Shown here piece by piece: positions 46,031 to 56,617 of a DNA stretch of 64,000 nucleotides (its first letter is position 1; each line of letters opens with the position of its first letter). Position numbers and translations under genes: made by a program. A model generated the notes under the pieces. It did no database searches. It saw only the letters and a program-made list of their open reading frames with translations, and had not been told where the DNA came from. Source of the DNA: Nicotiana tabacum (Eukaryota; Streptophyta; Magnoliopsida; Solanales; Solanaceae); the NCBI RefSeq assembly GCF_000715075.1, contig NC_134082.1, positions 190,949,948-191,013,947 on the forward strand. The letters run 5' to 3'.

Positions 46031-46959
46031 TCACCCAAATAATAGAAACAATACGTTCCGGCAACAATATTAACAATAACATCCCGGTGAGGGAATAAAA
46101 AATATCAACAATAACATCCCGGCAAGGGATTCAGCTATAACCAATCTTGTTTTTAACAATTACTTTACAAAATGAAACTTAACTTGAGCCAATACTCAAA
46201 AATAGTCAATTACCAAGAAACTTCATAATCTTTGTTCAACATTAATAATCTTCAATTTTAGCATGATCGATACATAATAGAGTCACGACAATTATGATAT
46301 AAGACCCACGAGCATGCATGACACCAATATATAGATACTCGTCACCACACCTATACGTCGTACTCGATACTAACACATAGCAAATAGATCATAACTCCTA
46401 TTCCCTCAAGCTAAGGTTAGGACAAACACTTACCTCGATTCCACAAACAAGATTAAGCCTCAACTACCGCTTTACCTCTCGGTTCCACTTCCAATTCGCT
46501 TGTATCTAATCACAAGTTACTTAATAACAATAATAAATGCTAAATAAATCAATTATAATGCATGAAAATAGATTTCCCATTGTTTTTCTCAAAAAGTCAA
46601 AAATCGACCCCAGGCCCGCTTGGTCAAAACCCGAAGTACGAATCAAAACCCGATCAAACCATTTACTCACGAACTCAAATATGTAATTAGTTTTGAAATC
46701 TAACCTCAAATTGAGGTCCAAATCTCCAAAATTTGAAAATCCTAACTTCTACCCAAAAACACCAAAATTCCCATGAAAAACCCTAGATTTTGAAGTGAAA
46801 TCATGCAAAAAGATATTATAGATTGAAGAAAATAAGTTATAAATTTTTACCTATGATTTGGGGAAGAACTCTCTTCAAGAAAATCGCATATGAGAGTTTT
46901 AGGTTTGAAAAATTGAAAGAGTGAGTTGAAATCCCGTCAAAATCCCACTTAACAGGTCT

Positions 46960-47200
46960 CAGATATCGCAATTGCGACCAGGGTCGCAATTGCGAACCCT
47001 TTGAAAGCCTGTCATCTTCGCATTTGCGAAGGAATAGTCGTATTTGCGATGAAGGGAGTTCACATTTCCCAGTCTGAGATCGCAATTGCGATGAGGGCCT
47101 ACCCAGTCTTGGTTCGCAATTGTGATACTTTGGTCGCATTTTCCAAGCTTGACCACTTCGCAAATACGAAGCCTGACCTCGCAATTGCGAGATCAGAGGC
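46960..47200. repeat. Clustered tcgcaattgcga palindromes in the gypsy-2 LTR
   Basis: Nine palindromic or near-palindromic sites (atcgcaattgcgac, ggtcgcaattgcgaac, cttcgcatttgcgaag, gatcgcaattgcgatg, cctcgcaattgcgag and variants) lie 15-40 bp apart, at the position of the CG-rich cluster in gypsy-1. Confidence 0.8.
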
Positions 47201-47924
47201 CTGGGCAAAATTACCAGATGCCAGCTGAAATTTTCCTAAGTCCAATTTACTTCGTGGCCTATCCAAAACTCACACGAGCCCTCGGGGCTCCAAACCAAAT
47301 ATACACGCAAGTCTAAAAACATCATATGGACTTGCTTGTGTGATCAAATCATCAAAATAACATCAACAACTATAAATTCAACCCCAAATTCATGAAATCA
47401 CTTAAGAACATTGAAATTTCCCATTTTCTCAACTAAAGGTCTGATTTATACCAAACCAACTCCGATTCTTACCAAATTTCGCAAATTCAACTTAATTATT
47501 ATTTTAAACCTGTGTCGGGCTACGGAACCAACATACGGGCCTGATATCATCAAGAACATGCATCATTTCATTTCAAAAAGCCTTTATATTTTCCAACAAA
47601 TAATTTTCTTTAAAAATTCTTTTCTCGGGCTAGGGACCTCGGAATTCGATTCCGGGCATACACCCAAGTCCCATATTTTACTACGGACCTTACGGGATTG
47701 TTAAATCATGGGTCCGGGTCCGTTTACCAAGAATGTTGACCAAAGTTAACTTTAATTAATTTTAAAGGCCAATTTTATTATTTTTCCTAAATTTCACATA
47801 AAAGCTTTCTGGAAACGCGCCCCGACTGTGCACACAAATCGAGGAGAGACAAAATGAGGCTTTTAAGGCCTCAAAATACAATTTTGACTTCTAATATAAG
47901 AGATGACCTTTGGGATCATCACAC

Positions 47925-48743
47925 CATCAACACAAGTACACAAAATTTCTCCTATCTGAATTTCACTATCAAGATGCTAAGCTTGTTACCACTCCTCTTG
48001 ATCCCTAGAACAAGCTTCATATTGATTCTGGTGATCCCATTTATAATCCTTCTATCTATAGAAGGTTGATTGGCAAGTTGAACTTCTTGCAGCACACCAG
48101 GCCTGGCATCTTCTTCTCTGTTCAACCTTTGAGCCAGTTTCTGGTGTCTCCTAAAGTTCCTCATATGTTGGTTGCACTACATGTTCTCAGACATCTTGCC
48201 AATGACCCTACTCAGGGCGTCTTACTCAGCAGCTATTCTAATTTCACCCTCAAAGCTTACTCTGATTCTGACTGGGCTACCTGCCCTATCTCAAGGAGAT
48301 CTGTTACTAGATGTTTTGTTCTTCTTGGTGAATCTCCTATTTTTTGGAAGTTCAAGAAGCAACCTACTATTTCCTTAAGCTCTACTAAAGTAGAATATAG
48401 AGCTTTGAGACAGATGGTTGCTGAGGTTTCCTGGCTGCTTAGGCTTCTTGCTTATATGGGCTTGTCTATTACTTCTCCTATTTCTATTTTTTGTGATAGT
48501 CAAGTTGCTGTACATATTGCCATAAATCTATTTTTCCATGAGCGCACCAAACACATTGAAGTGGATTGTCATTATGTTAGGGATGTTCTTTCTTATGGGG
48601 TGATTTCTCTTCAGCATGTGCATACTTCTGCCCAACTAGTTGATATGCTTACCAAGGCCTTAACCGGTATTCCTTATCACAGACTTTTATGCAAGCTTGG
48701 TGTTCAATCACCCTCAAGCTTGGGTGAGGGAGAGAGGGAGTGA
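47925..48743 (+). pseudogene. Copia RT C-terminus and RNase H, one internal stop
   Basis: In one frame: HQHKYTKFLLSEFHYQDAKL, a TAG at 48006-48008, then YNPSIYRRLIGKLNFLQHTRPGI (end of RT). RNase H follows: AYSDSDWATCPISRRSVTR, SLSSTKVEYRALRQ (catalytic Glu region), FCDSQVAVHIAINLFFHERTKHI and HVHTSAQLVDMLTKAL. These are the standard Ty1-copia RNase H motifs in order. It ends at TGA 48741-48743, which overlaps the LTR start. Apart from the single TAG the frame is open. Confidence 0.9.
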
Positions 48744-49030
48744 TAGACCTTTAATACTAAGCCCAGATCCTGGTTGAGCTTAGTAAGTGTTGGGCCTTTT
48801 CTTATTGGGTCATCTTTCGTTTTACACTTCAGGGAACCGGCCCTTGTCCGATTATTTTCAATTTCAGCCACATTCATTTTTACATAGAGTTAGTTGACTC
48901 TATTATTAATTAATGGATCAATTTCTATTTACCATGTCGTCTCTCAGTTTTTCTCTCTCATCGACTTAGGCGATTAGGGTTTTCTACTTGATCCAACTCT
49001 CAAATTTCTCGTTGATTTCATAGGTTAACA
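48726..49030 (+). repeat. Copia polypurine tract and short 3' LTR
   Basis: gagggagagagggag (48726-48740) is followed by tgatagacc and about 290 bp ending ggttaaca at 49030. TG...CA ends and a size typical of small copia LTRs support this; the partner LTR is not in the window. 49031-49387 holds nothing I recognise. Confidence 0.55.
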
Positions 49031-49509
49031 TTTTTTTGGGTCGTATTCGTGCTTTTTAGTGTTGGGTTTAAGAAATGATTGCGAAAGCAATAACAAAGTG
49101 ATTGCGAATCCACGGTTTTCTTTGTGATTAAAAGCAATTTCTTATGATGGGGCGTTTAGAGTTTCCCTTTCTTTCCCTTACTATAAGCCAATGAGTACAA
49201 AATAAAAGTGACTAAAATTAATTAGTTTTAACCCCCCCCCCAACCCACCTTTTTTTTAATTATCTCCTCACGTTTTAACGTGAAAAAGAAAAAGAAAAGG
49301 ATAAAGAAGAATTAAGGACATGCGAATGAGAAAAATTCTCACGTCCAGTTGGTCATTGGTTGTTATGGACCTTGCGACATTATGTGGGGGAAGTGCACGG
49401 TTAGTCACCAATAACACATGTATTTACTTTTAAGTCACTGTTTAAAATATCTTTAGTCTTTAGCCACTACTGTAATAAACTTTAACTTCTTAGACGAAAA
49501 TACCCTTCT

Positions 49510-50060
49510 GCTCGTGTCCTTAACTTTTGGACTTAACTTCAGGACTACATGTCCTTAACTTTTGAACTTGGAACTCTAAGTTCAGGACTTCAGGACTACA
49601 TGTCCTTAACTTTTGAACTTAACTTCAGGACTTCAGGACTAAATGTCCTTAACTTTTGAACTTGTATCTGTAAGTTCAGGACCAAGCGTCCTTAACTTTT
49701 GAGTTTGTTAGTCTAAGTTCAGGACCTATTGTCCTTAACTTTTGAGCTTATTAGTCTAAGTTCAGGACTTCAGGACCGATTGTCCTTAACTTTTGAACTT
49801 GTAACTGTAAATTCAGGACCTATTGTCCTTAACTTTTGAGCTTGTTAGGCTAAGTTCAGGACTTCAGGACCTATTGTCCTTGACTTTTGAACTTGGAACT
49901 GTAAGTTCAGGACCTATTGTCCTTAACTTTTGAGCTTGTTAGTCTAAGTTCAGGACCAAGTGTCCTTAACTTTTGAACTTGTAATTCTAAGTTCAGGACC
50001 AAATGTCCTTAACTTTTGAACTTGGAACTCGAAGTTTAGGACCAAGTGTCCTTAACTTTT
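49510..50060 (+). repeat. Hairpin-forming tandem repeat, about 13 units
   Basis: Each ~35-50 bp unit holds 'aagttcaggac' plus 5 variable nt plus 'gtccttaacttttgaactt'. aggac/gtcct pair around a 5-nt loop and aagttc/gaactt can extend the stem. Units differ mainly in the loop (caagt, ctatt, cgatt, tacat) and in whether 'ttcagga' is doubled. Confidence 0.8.
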
Positions 50061-50116
50061 GAGTGCTTGGACATTACCAAGAGTGTAATTCGTATTTATT
50101 GGATCGAAGGGACATA

Positions 50117-50443
50117 ATGTCGAGCAACTTTGGAGATGGATATGCGATGAGATCATATGAAGAAGGTTTTGGAGGTATCTATGGAGGAAACAGAGAGGAT
50201 GAAGAAAAGATAATTCATGGAAAATCCCCTGGTAATGGTTTATGTTCTATGTTTATCTTCTTGCTCTTAATATGTCTTCTAATGTCAATTCATCTATTTT
50301 TTATTGATAAAATAGAGTATGATACTAATCAAGGAAGTGAAGTCAAAGAGAAGGAGAAGGCATGTAATCAGCAGTATGATACTAATCAAGGAAGTGAAGT
50401 CAAAGAGAAAGAGAAGGCACGTAATCAGCGTCAAGCAGCATGA
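50117..50443 (+). CDS. Small predicted single-pass membrane protein, unknown
   Basis: The first ATG is 50117, giving 108 codons to TGA at 50441-50443. I do not recognise the family. The N-terminal ~50 residues are polar and Gly-rich (FGGIYGGNREDEEK). A strong hydrophobic segment CSMFIFLLLICLLMSIHLFF is followed by a charged tail containing a direct duplication of YDTNQGSEVKEKEKA (51-bp DNA repeat at about 50318-50419). It starts ~55 bp after the hairpin repeat, so it is probably cargo or a pseudogene of the same mobile unit. Whether it is expressed is unknown. Confidence 0.4.
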   Translation: MSSNFGDGYAMRSYEEGFGGIYGGNREDEEKIIHGKSPGNGLCSMFIFLLLICLLMSIHLFFIDKIEYDTNQGSEVKEKEKACNQQYDTNQGSEVKEKEKARNQRQAA

Positions 50444-51124
50444 AGAAAACTATCATTCCTGTTTAGAAGAAAGGGTAACACAGTCTTTTCATATTAATTT
50501 TAATAGACTAGTGGCTACTATTGCTAAGCATTGAAAATGATGGATAAAAAGTAAAAACCACTTTAAAAAATGGCTACCCCACACAATTTTTACACATTAT
50601 ATGGATTGTGGCCCAAACAAAATAAATTTGCTGACCCATAGCGAAAGCCTCATTATAACGGATACTAGCCCAATTTGCTTTTCCTAACGTGTTGGAAAAA
50701 ACAGGCTTTAGGCAGTCTAATATGGGTATCTTACAGAAATGTTCCAAAAAAATCCTAACATACCAACCTCTAGCCATTAATCATAGATTTACCAAAACTA
50801 GCCAAACACATATAAAAATTTAAAAAACACAAAAATAAGGTTCTTTCTCTCTAAGAATCACATACAAAGATCCCTTTTCATATTTTCAAACGTGATTAGC
50901 AACATTAGATTTAAGACGGAAAGGAAATTTTATGGATGAGATAGCAAATAAAGTGATGAAATATATATATAAGATTCTAAAAATCTAAGCAAAAAAAAGA
51001 CTTTTTTCAATGGGTATGGTTGAGATTCATTGAGAACATATAGATGAGTCAATATACAAAATTTGAGGAAGATTGGAGGTGATTTGGTATCAAAATTCGT
51101 AGTTAAAATTAAGTTCAATAAATT

Positions 51125-51290
51125 CTTCTGCGACACATGTATCATGCATGTATCTCACATGCAGGTATATATGGATATATATGTGATACACAATTGATAC
51201 AAATATGATACATATGTGATACACATTTGATATAATTTGATACAAATATGATATATATGTGATACACAAGTAATACACAGTGTGATACAC
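51125..51290. repeat. gatacac/gatacaa short-period repeat
   Basis: About ten 'tgatac' motifs at 10-20 bp spacing in AT-rich DNA, of the kind '-tatgtgatacacaattga-'. 50593-51124 and 51291-52100 hold no supported gene; a small block at 51595-51650 is GC-richer but unidentified. Confidence 0.6.
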
Positions 51291-52106
51291 CTACCTTTTT
51301 TTTACGTTTATCTTCTACTTCGAATTTCAATTTAAACCACCTCAAAACTCCACCAAATCATCCCAAAACTAAGATTCATGCTTCTTAAGATATACCCAAT
51401 CTATTCTAATAACACACACTCAAAAGAAAGCAAAAAATTGACCTTTCTTGGCTAATATTAATAATATTTTATGAATTGGCCAATTTTTATAATAAGCTAC
51501 TTATAAATGGACATAGCTAGTATTTTCCCGTCTAATATTAGGTTGTTCAAATAAAGGTTCATCCAAGAACTAAGGTAACGTCATAATTCAATCCAGTGCC
51601 CGCGGAAGCCACTAAAGCAATTGCTTTAGGTCCCCTAGATTGAAGGATCCTAATATTTTCAAATTATATATTATGAAATTATTAATAAAATATACTAGAT
51701 TTTATACTTCCTTTTTAGATTGTAACAGAGGTTATTCAAATAAATAACTCGAGTATTATAAATATACAATACATGAAGTAAATAATTTGATAACGAATGC
51801 GTTAATCAAAGAACGAAATCTCTTGTATAATTGGAGTAACCTTTTGTCACTTCAGAATAGACTTGAACTATTCTAAAAGTATGAAATGTGGTAGAGAATT
51901 GTGATTACTAAATTATGAGAATTTATAAAAATATTATCTAAATCGTCATATATATTTCTTGTAAAAATATTATCAAAGCCTTAGTGAGTAGAATTACCAA
52001 ATATTTGTAATGGTGAGAGCAGTAGGTAAATGAATGAATTATCAAGACACATACAAAATGATCGGTATACCATCATTATAAAAGAAAATTATACTATTTT
52101 ATTAAA

Positions 52107-52636
52107 TAAATTTAAGGCCTATCCTCCAACTTCTGAAATAGTGAATGGTCTTATCAATACACAAATGTATAACTCCCCAGGATAAACCATGATAAACCAT
52201 ATAGCCAAGAGAAACCATGAACCAGAATAGAAGAGCTTGCCCCACCCATGAGTAAATATTTAATAGTCGCCTCATTAGACCGTACATCTTTCTTGGTATA
52301 TCCAGATAATAGGTAGGAGTATAAACTAAAACATTCTGGGGCTACAAAGATAGTTATTAAATCATTAGCACCGCATAAAAACATTCCCCATAGAGTAGTT
52401 GTTGATACGAATAAGAGAAACTTTGTTATAGTCATTCTTGTACATTCAATATACTATACGGATAGAGGAATACATAGAGTTGAACATAGAAAAATAAGAA
52501 ATTGAAAGATTTCGTTGAAATTGTTCGTTTGGAAATTTCCCAAAAAGCTAATTATAGGTTCTTCTCTCCATCGGAACGATAGGCCGTTATGCTCATTACT
52601 AAACTTGTTGAAGAGATGAAATATAACCAAGGTATA
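52107..52636 (-). pseudogene. ndhB: Nuclear copy of plastid ndhB, rearranged
   Basis: On the minus strand the plastid NADH dehydrogenase subunit NdhB can be read from [17 protein letters not shown] (52636) through [35 protein letters not shown] and [20 protein letters not shown] to [20 protein letters not shown]. There are a one-base frameshift near 52580 and an in-frame stop in SV*YIECT near 52450. After SWLYG (52203-52190) the next piece, [16 protein letters not shown], lies in the opposite orientation at 52135-52182, and a short tail resembling VGIGFKL resumes antisense at 52107-52130. The gene normally acts in thylakoid cyclic electron flow; this fragment is a non-functional organelle-DNA insertion. 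A mitochondrial intermediate is possible. Confidence 0.9.
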
Positions 52637-53429
52637 TATTTTTTATTAGAGGTTGAATCGATCATATATATATAATCAGTGTATATTTTTTGTATATTTA
52701 ACTAGCGAATGTAATTATTTTTGGCCGACCCGCCAAATGTGTAACTTGCCTCTTTCAAGATTAACCTAGCTAATGTAATGTCCAAAGTATAGCAATTGAA
52801 CGTCTAAACACATCCAAGCAAGACATAACTGCTTGTCTTTGGAATAAATTTCCTCTTTAGCTCGCAGAGTAGGAAATACCTATTCAGGCATTGCTTAACC
52901 ATTTTTCCCTCAAGCTCTAGCTGTGAGTACGACTCTCAAAAAAGTAGGCTAGACTAAGGTCCCCCAAGAATTTCAAACTTAAAAGCCTTTTTCGTTTTGC
53001 GGCATATTTTCGTTTTATCTAGTAAGTTTGGAAAGATTATTATTTTCTTAATTACCTTATGTTTGACACAAGATTCATACATGCACTCACTACTCCAATT
53101 CTGCATCTGTTATAAGTATACTTTTCAAAGATTCAGATTTCAATTATATTTAACCAAACCTTATATTACAATTATCAAGTCACACTTATGAACCAAGTAT
53201 GTTTTTTAAAGACGAATGAGCAAAAGAACCCAGCTGTAAATCATAACCCCGACTCTGATCGATTATTTTTGGGGAATGGAAATGCCAGAATTTGTCCTCT
53301 GTTTCAACTATAGAACATGATAAATAATTAAATTCTTCACAAAGGAAACTCTTCAGCAAAACAATTACACATTAATTAGACTAACTAGTAGCATTCAAAT
53401 AGCTAGAAGTTCCACTACAATTTTATGGT

Positions 53430-53977
53430 TAGGGGTGTACATGGACCGGGTTGGTTCGGTTTTTATCAAAATCAAACCAAACAAATTATATCGGTTTGGA
53501 TTGGTTCGGTTTTGTTGGGTTTTTCGGGTTTTCGGGTTTTCGGATTTTTTTGTTACATGAATATTATTTCAATCTTACTTTGTTAAAATTATAGATAAAG
53601 CTTTGATAAGTGAATATATGTTTAGTAAATATGGAAAAAAATTGACAAACATATGATCTATTAAAATATTTTTATGGGAGAATTTTTTTAGTAACACATG
53701 ATAGTTATTTTCTTAGTCGTCTAACAATAATTTTTCGTTAATTTACGCTTTCAAGGTTAATACATGAAAGGATCCCAAATATTTCAATATTTTCTAAAGA
53801 AAATTCACTATAAAGTCTTAAAAATAAAAATAAAATTTATATATTTATATATCGGTTTGGTTCGGTTTTTTTTACTCAATACCAAACCAAGTCAAACCAA
53901 ACCTAGTCGGGTTTTTTAATCGGTTTGGTTTAATTTTTCGGTTTGGTGCGGTTTTCCGATTCGGTTTGAACACCCTA
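53430..53977. mobile_element. hAT-type MITE (548 bp) with 8-bp target duplication
   Basis: The ends are taggggtgtacatgg and, reversed, tagggtgttcaaaccg. The flanks tttatggt (53422-53429) and tttatggt (53978-53985) are identical, the 8-bp duplication expected of hAT transposition. The interior is rich in cggtttggtt/aaccaaaccg repeats near both ends and has no coding capacity. 52637-53421 holds no supported gene. Confidence 0.88.
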
Positions 53978-54295
53978 TTTATGGTAATGATATCAAATTT
54001 GGAGTCCATTTATCAAGTTCCGGAGTAAATATCTCAGAGTATTCACATCAGTAATTGGCTTTTCCAATTTTCAATCAAGTAATCACGAATAGTCCTATAT
54101 AACGTAACGTCACAATGTCACCTTTCTGTAATTTTTGAAAAAAATAAAAAATAGTTCCCTTCCAATCCCAATCATTAGTAAGCTGAGGGTTGAGAGATAG
54201 CTCACTTAGCAAACTTCTCTGCCTTCTAAAGTTGAGGTGGAGGATTAAAACTCTATTACTAGCGGAATATTATCCTTTTCTTTTTATTTTTATAA

Positions 54296-54515
54296 TTATG
54301 TGGGTCAGCTTGCACGCATCTCGACTAATTTCATGGAATACTTGCTACCTCCCACCAGCAATAGGTATCAGGTAACTATGTCCGTCAACGGTTCGACAAA
54401 TGAGAAGAAATCACCTAGTATTTTCTGACTCTGCTGGGATGTGAACCTAAGACCTCATGTTCTTATAAACTTATTTTATTGACCACTATGTCATACCCAG
54501 GGTGCACCCTTCCCC
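54296..54515 (-). mobile_element. tRNA-derived SINE (SolS-like)
   Basis: On the minus strand: gggtatgacatagtggtcaa (box A-like), ggttcacatccc (box B-like), then ctaggtgatttcttctcatt, gacatagttacctgatacc, gctggtgggaggtagcaag and attagtcgagacgcgtgcaa. This is the body of a common Solanaceae SINE family. It is diverged. Confidence 0.7.
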
Positions 54516-55213
54516 TTCCCCTTCCCTGTGTAAAATTTTAAAAAAACAAATACAAAAAGATGGTGGGCTGCAAGTTTACCTTTTTCCTTGTATAAGATAA
54601 GGTTTGATTTTCGATTTTTCCTTCCCTTGTTGTAGTCTTCCTTCACTCCCTCAAAAGAAAAGGAAATAGTCTTCTTTTTAATAATAATAATAGTGGATTG
54701 TCAATATGTAAATTCTGGTTTCGACAATCTTTATCGAAGCATATATACCAGACGTACTACCTTAACGTTTAATGTTAAAATTTTAGGACATGCTGACAGG
54801 TGAATAAATAGTTTTTCCATACGGTCCAATAGGCAATAGGTGATAACTTTTCTTTTGATTTTATTTTTAGTTGTCCCCCTTTTGACTTTGCACTTTGTTA
54901 AGAAAAAATGAATGAATTATATATTTTATAATTTTACCCATAATAATGATACCATTTTCAAAAATTTTGGGATATGATTTAGGAAGTGAGTAGTTAATGA
55001 AAAGAGTAAAACATAAAAAATAAAATTATTTTTCTCTTGATTTAGTATAATAGACAAGTAAAAATAAATATATTTTTAATATAGTGCACAAAACATTTCT
55101 AAGTGTCTTTATCGAGGTGCGATAGAACACCCTATCAATAGCTTTTTGTGAAGCTTGGGACATCAAGCACCAGAATTTTAGCAAATATTTAGCCAAAAGC
55201 TAATCACAACATA

Positions 55214-55541
55214 TTCCCCCTCCGTCCTATTTTATTGGCACAAATATTTTTATTTTTAGTCTGTTTAAAAAAACTGTCACTTATTTGTATTTAGAAACTC
55301 TTTAAAGAAACTCTTTAATCTGATTATTATTCTCATTTTATTAATTAGTACCCATTTGATATGGAGTTCACCTTTTTATGCGTAAAAAGAACATGAAGGA
55401 TACGTGAAACTCTAAAAAATAACGTTTAACTGTTGATAGTAGTTGATATTTTGTATACATTTAGTTTTTATATGTACCAAAAATATTATTGTGTCTTAAA
55501 GTAAGTTAAACATAGATACATAAAATATGGGAAAAGAGGGA
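55214..55541. mobile_element. Stowaway-like MITE, degraded
   Basis: The left end ttccccctccgtcctatttt and right end aaaagagggag are flanked by TA. ctccctccgt-type inverted ends are typical of Tc1/mariner-related Stowaway MITEs. 54516-55213 holds no supported gene. Confidence 0.55.
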
Positions 55542-55711
55542 GTAACAATTAAATCATGAGTTCTGAAGAAACCACATTAATTAATGATGGCAAAAACAAA
55601 AAGTACCATAGCTATGAACTACAATAAGCTAGACAGATACATAGGGAATAAAATAACATGGTACTAATAGAGCCTAGCATAGACTAATTAATAATCCTAG
55701 TCAAAATTAAC

Positions 55712-56056
55712 TTAAAACGCATTGGCAACGGTCTCAGCAAACCACAATCTTGATTTGTCCATCAAATCAGGGCTCAACCGAACCATGAGCACACAAAACT
55801 CCCTCTCATTCAAGCAACCATCTCCATCCAAATCTCCTTCTCTCAACATGCACATCAGCTCATCATCACTCATTCCCTGCAATCCTAGCAATGCAGAATT
55901 CTTCTTCAAGCTCTCGAACGTGATTACTTCCCTCTCCTCATCCATCAGCACCCGAAACCCGTTTCGAAGCTCCTTCAAGAACCCTTCTGACCCGAGCTTC
56001 TCCACCATTGACGGGAAGAAATCCTCGAACACCACGTCACGTCCCAATGCAGCCAT
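55712..56056 (-). CDS. KIC/PBP1-like single EF-hand calcium-binding protein
   Basis: An intronless 114-residue protein starting MAALGRD. It resembles Arabidopsis KIC and PINOID-binding protein PBP1: FFPSMVEKLGSEGFLKELRNGF, ITFESLKKNSALLGLQGMS and the C-terminal EFCVLMVRLSPDLM follow the family order and length (about 115-135 residues). One canonical EF-hand loop is present at residues 75-86 (DLDGDGCLNERE, ligands D75, D77, D79, N83, E86). Family members bind Ca2+ and regulate partners: KIC inhibits the kinesin-like KCBP, PBP1 binds PINOID. Which partner applies here cannot be told. No frameshift or stop is seen. It is the only complete recognisable host gene in the window. Confidence 0.88.
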   Translation of the reverse strand: MAALGRDVVFEDFFPSMVEKLGSEGFLKELRNGFRVLMDEEREVITFESLKKNSALLGLQGMSDDELMCMLREGDLDGDGCLNEREFCVLMVRLSPDLMDKSRLWFAETVANAF

Positions 56057-56153
56057 TAATCAGTTGAAGCTTCGACTAGTGCGATATATATATAGGCTAA
56101 TTAATCACCAGATTGAGATGTTTTGTTAATGAGAGGATCTAAGGACTCGATGT

Positions 56154-56167
56154 GCATATATATAGTG
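56154..56167 (-). promoter_or_regulatory. Putative TATA box of the EF-hand gene
   Basis: On the minus strand cactatatatatgc lies ~100 nt upstream of the ATG. A second TATA-like run at 56085-56097 is only ~30 nt from the ATG and would leave almost no leader. Confidence 0.4.
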
Positions 56168-56617
56168 TATATGTAAAAGGTGGTGATGACCTGGAATAAT
56201 AATGGATATGAAGAAGAGGAAGATGAAGAGGAAATTTTCGAGATGGAAACGAACAGAAAGAGGATAAAAAGGGATGGTGGCAAAAAGCAGTTGGGGGAAA
56301 GCATCGGTGGGGGAGTTTTCATGGTGGGGGAGACTGGACTAGTTTCGTGGAAGTTGCATGGAAATTAATACTCTCTGTTCATATGTGATGGAGCGTCTTT
56401 TATTTTTGCAGAAAGAAACATTTTTAGATTTGAAGGGCAATTTCCTATCTCTGCCGCAACAGACAACATACATGTACGCACCTTATTTACTCCATTTGGT
56501 ATGCTCACTCCTTTATTCTTTGTCTCAATCACACCAAATTCTTATTCTTTTGGAGTTTTTCTTTTCAAATTTTCTTGTATTTATGTTGCGACTGTTGTGA
56601 TAACCACGATGATTGTA

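Larger units (their letters stand above)
43807..47923 (-). mobile_element. gypsy-2: chromovirus 5' end (gag, primer site, LTR)
   Basis: Read on the minus strand: LTR 47923-45084, primer site, degraded gag that is cut at 43811 by the Ogre-2/gypsy-1 insertions. The remaining genes are left of the window or lost. It interrupts the copia RT frame at 47924. Confidence 0.82.
45084..47923 (-). repeat. gypsy-2 5' LTR (2840 bp)
   Basis: On the minus strand it starts tgtgatgatcccaaagg and ends gtagtgaca (TG...CA). It is the same size as the gypsy-1 LTR. It contains its own tandem repeat (45715-46030) and palindrome cluster (46960-47200). No gene is seen. Confidence 0.8.
47924..49030 (+). mobile_element. 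Copia element, 3' part, interrupted by gypsy-2
   Basis: The RT end, RNase H and a short 3' LTR are present. Coding sequence starts immediately at the gypsy-2 LTR border, so gypsy-2 was inserted into the RT gene; the 5' part lies left of the window. It is the oldest layer of the nest. Confidence 0.85.
49388..50592. mobile_element. Candidate TIR element with internal tandem repeat and a small ORF
   Basis: Left end gtgcacggttagtcacc (about 49395) and right end, reversed, gtgtggggtagccatt (about 50573) share G-G-TAG-CA spacing. A similar stretch follows in each (T-rich, then tttactttt). I see no clear target duplication. No transposase is seen; this would be a non-autonomous element. Borders are tentative. 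Confidence 0.35.

Noticed and set aside
54380..54500. A tRNA gene suggested by box A/B-like motifs on the minus strand
   Set aside because: No cloverleaf; the downstream body matches a SINE. The same applies to 60400-60500.
55722..56129. 135-codon frame opposite the EF-hand gene
   Set aside because: Antisense shadow; the minus-strand frame has a clear protein family.
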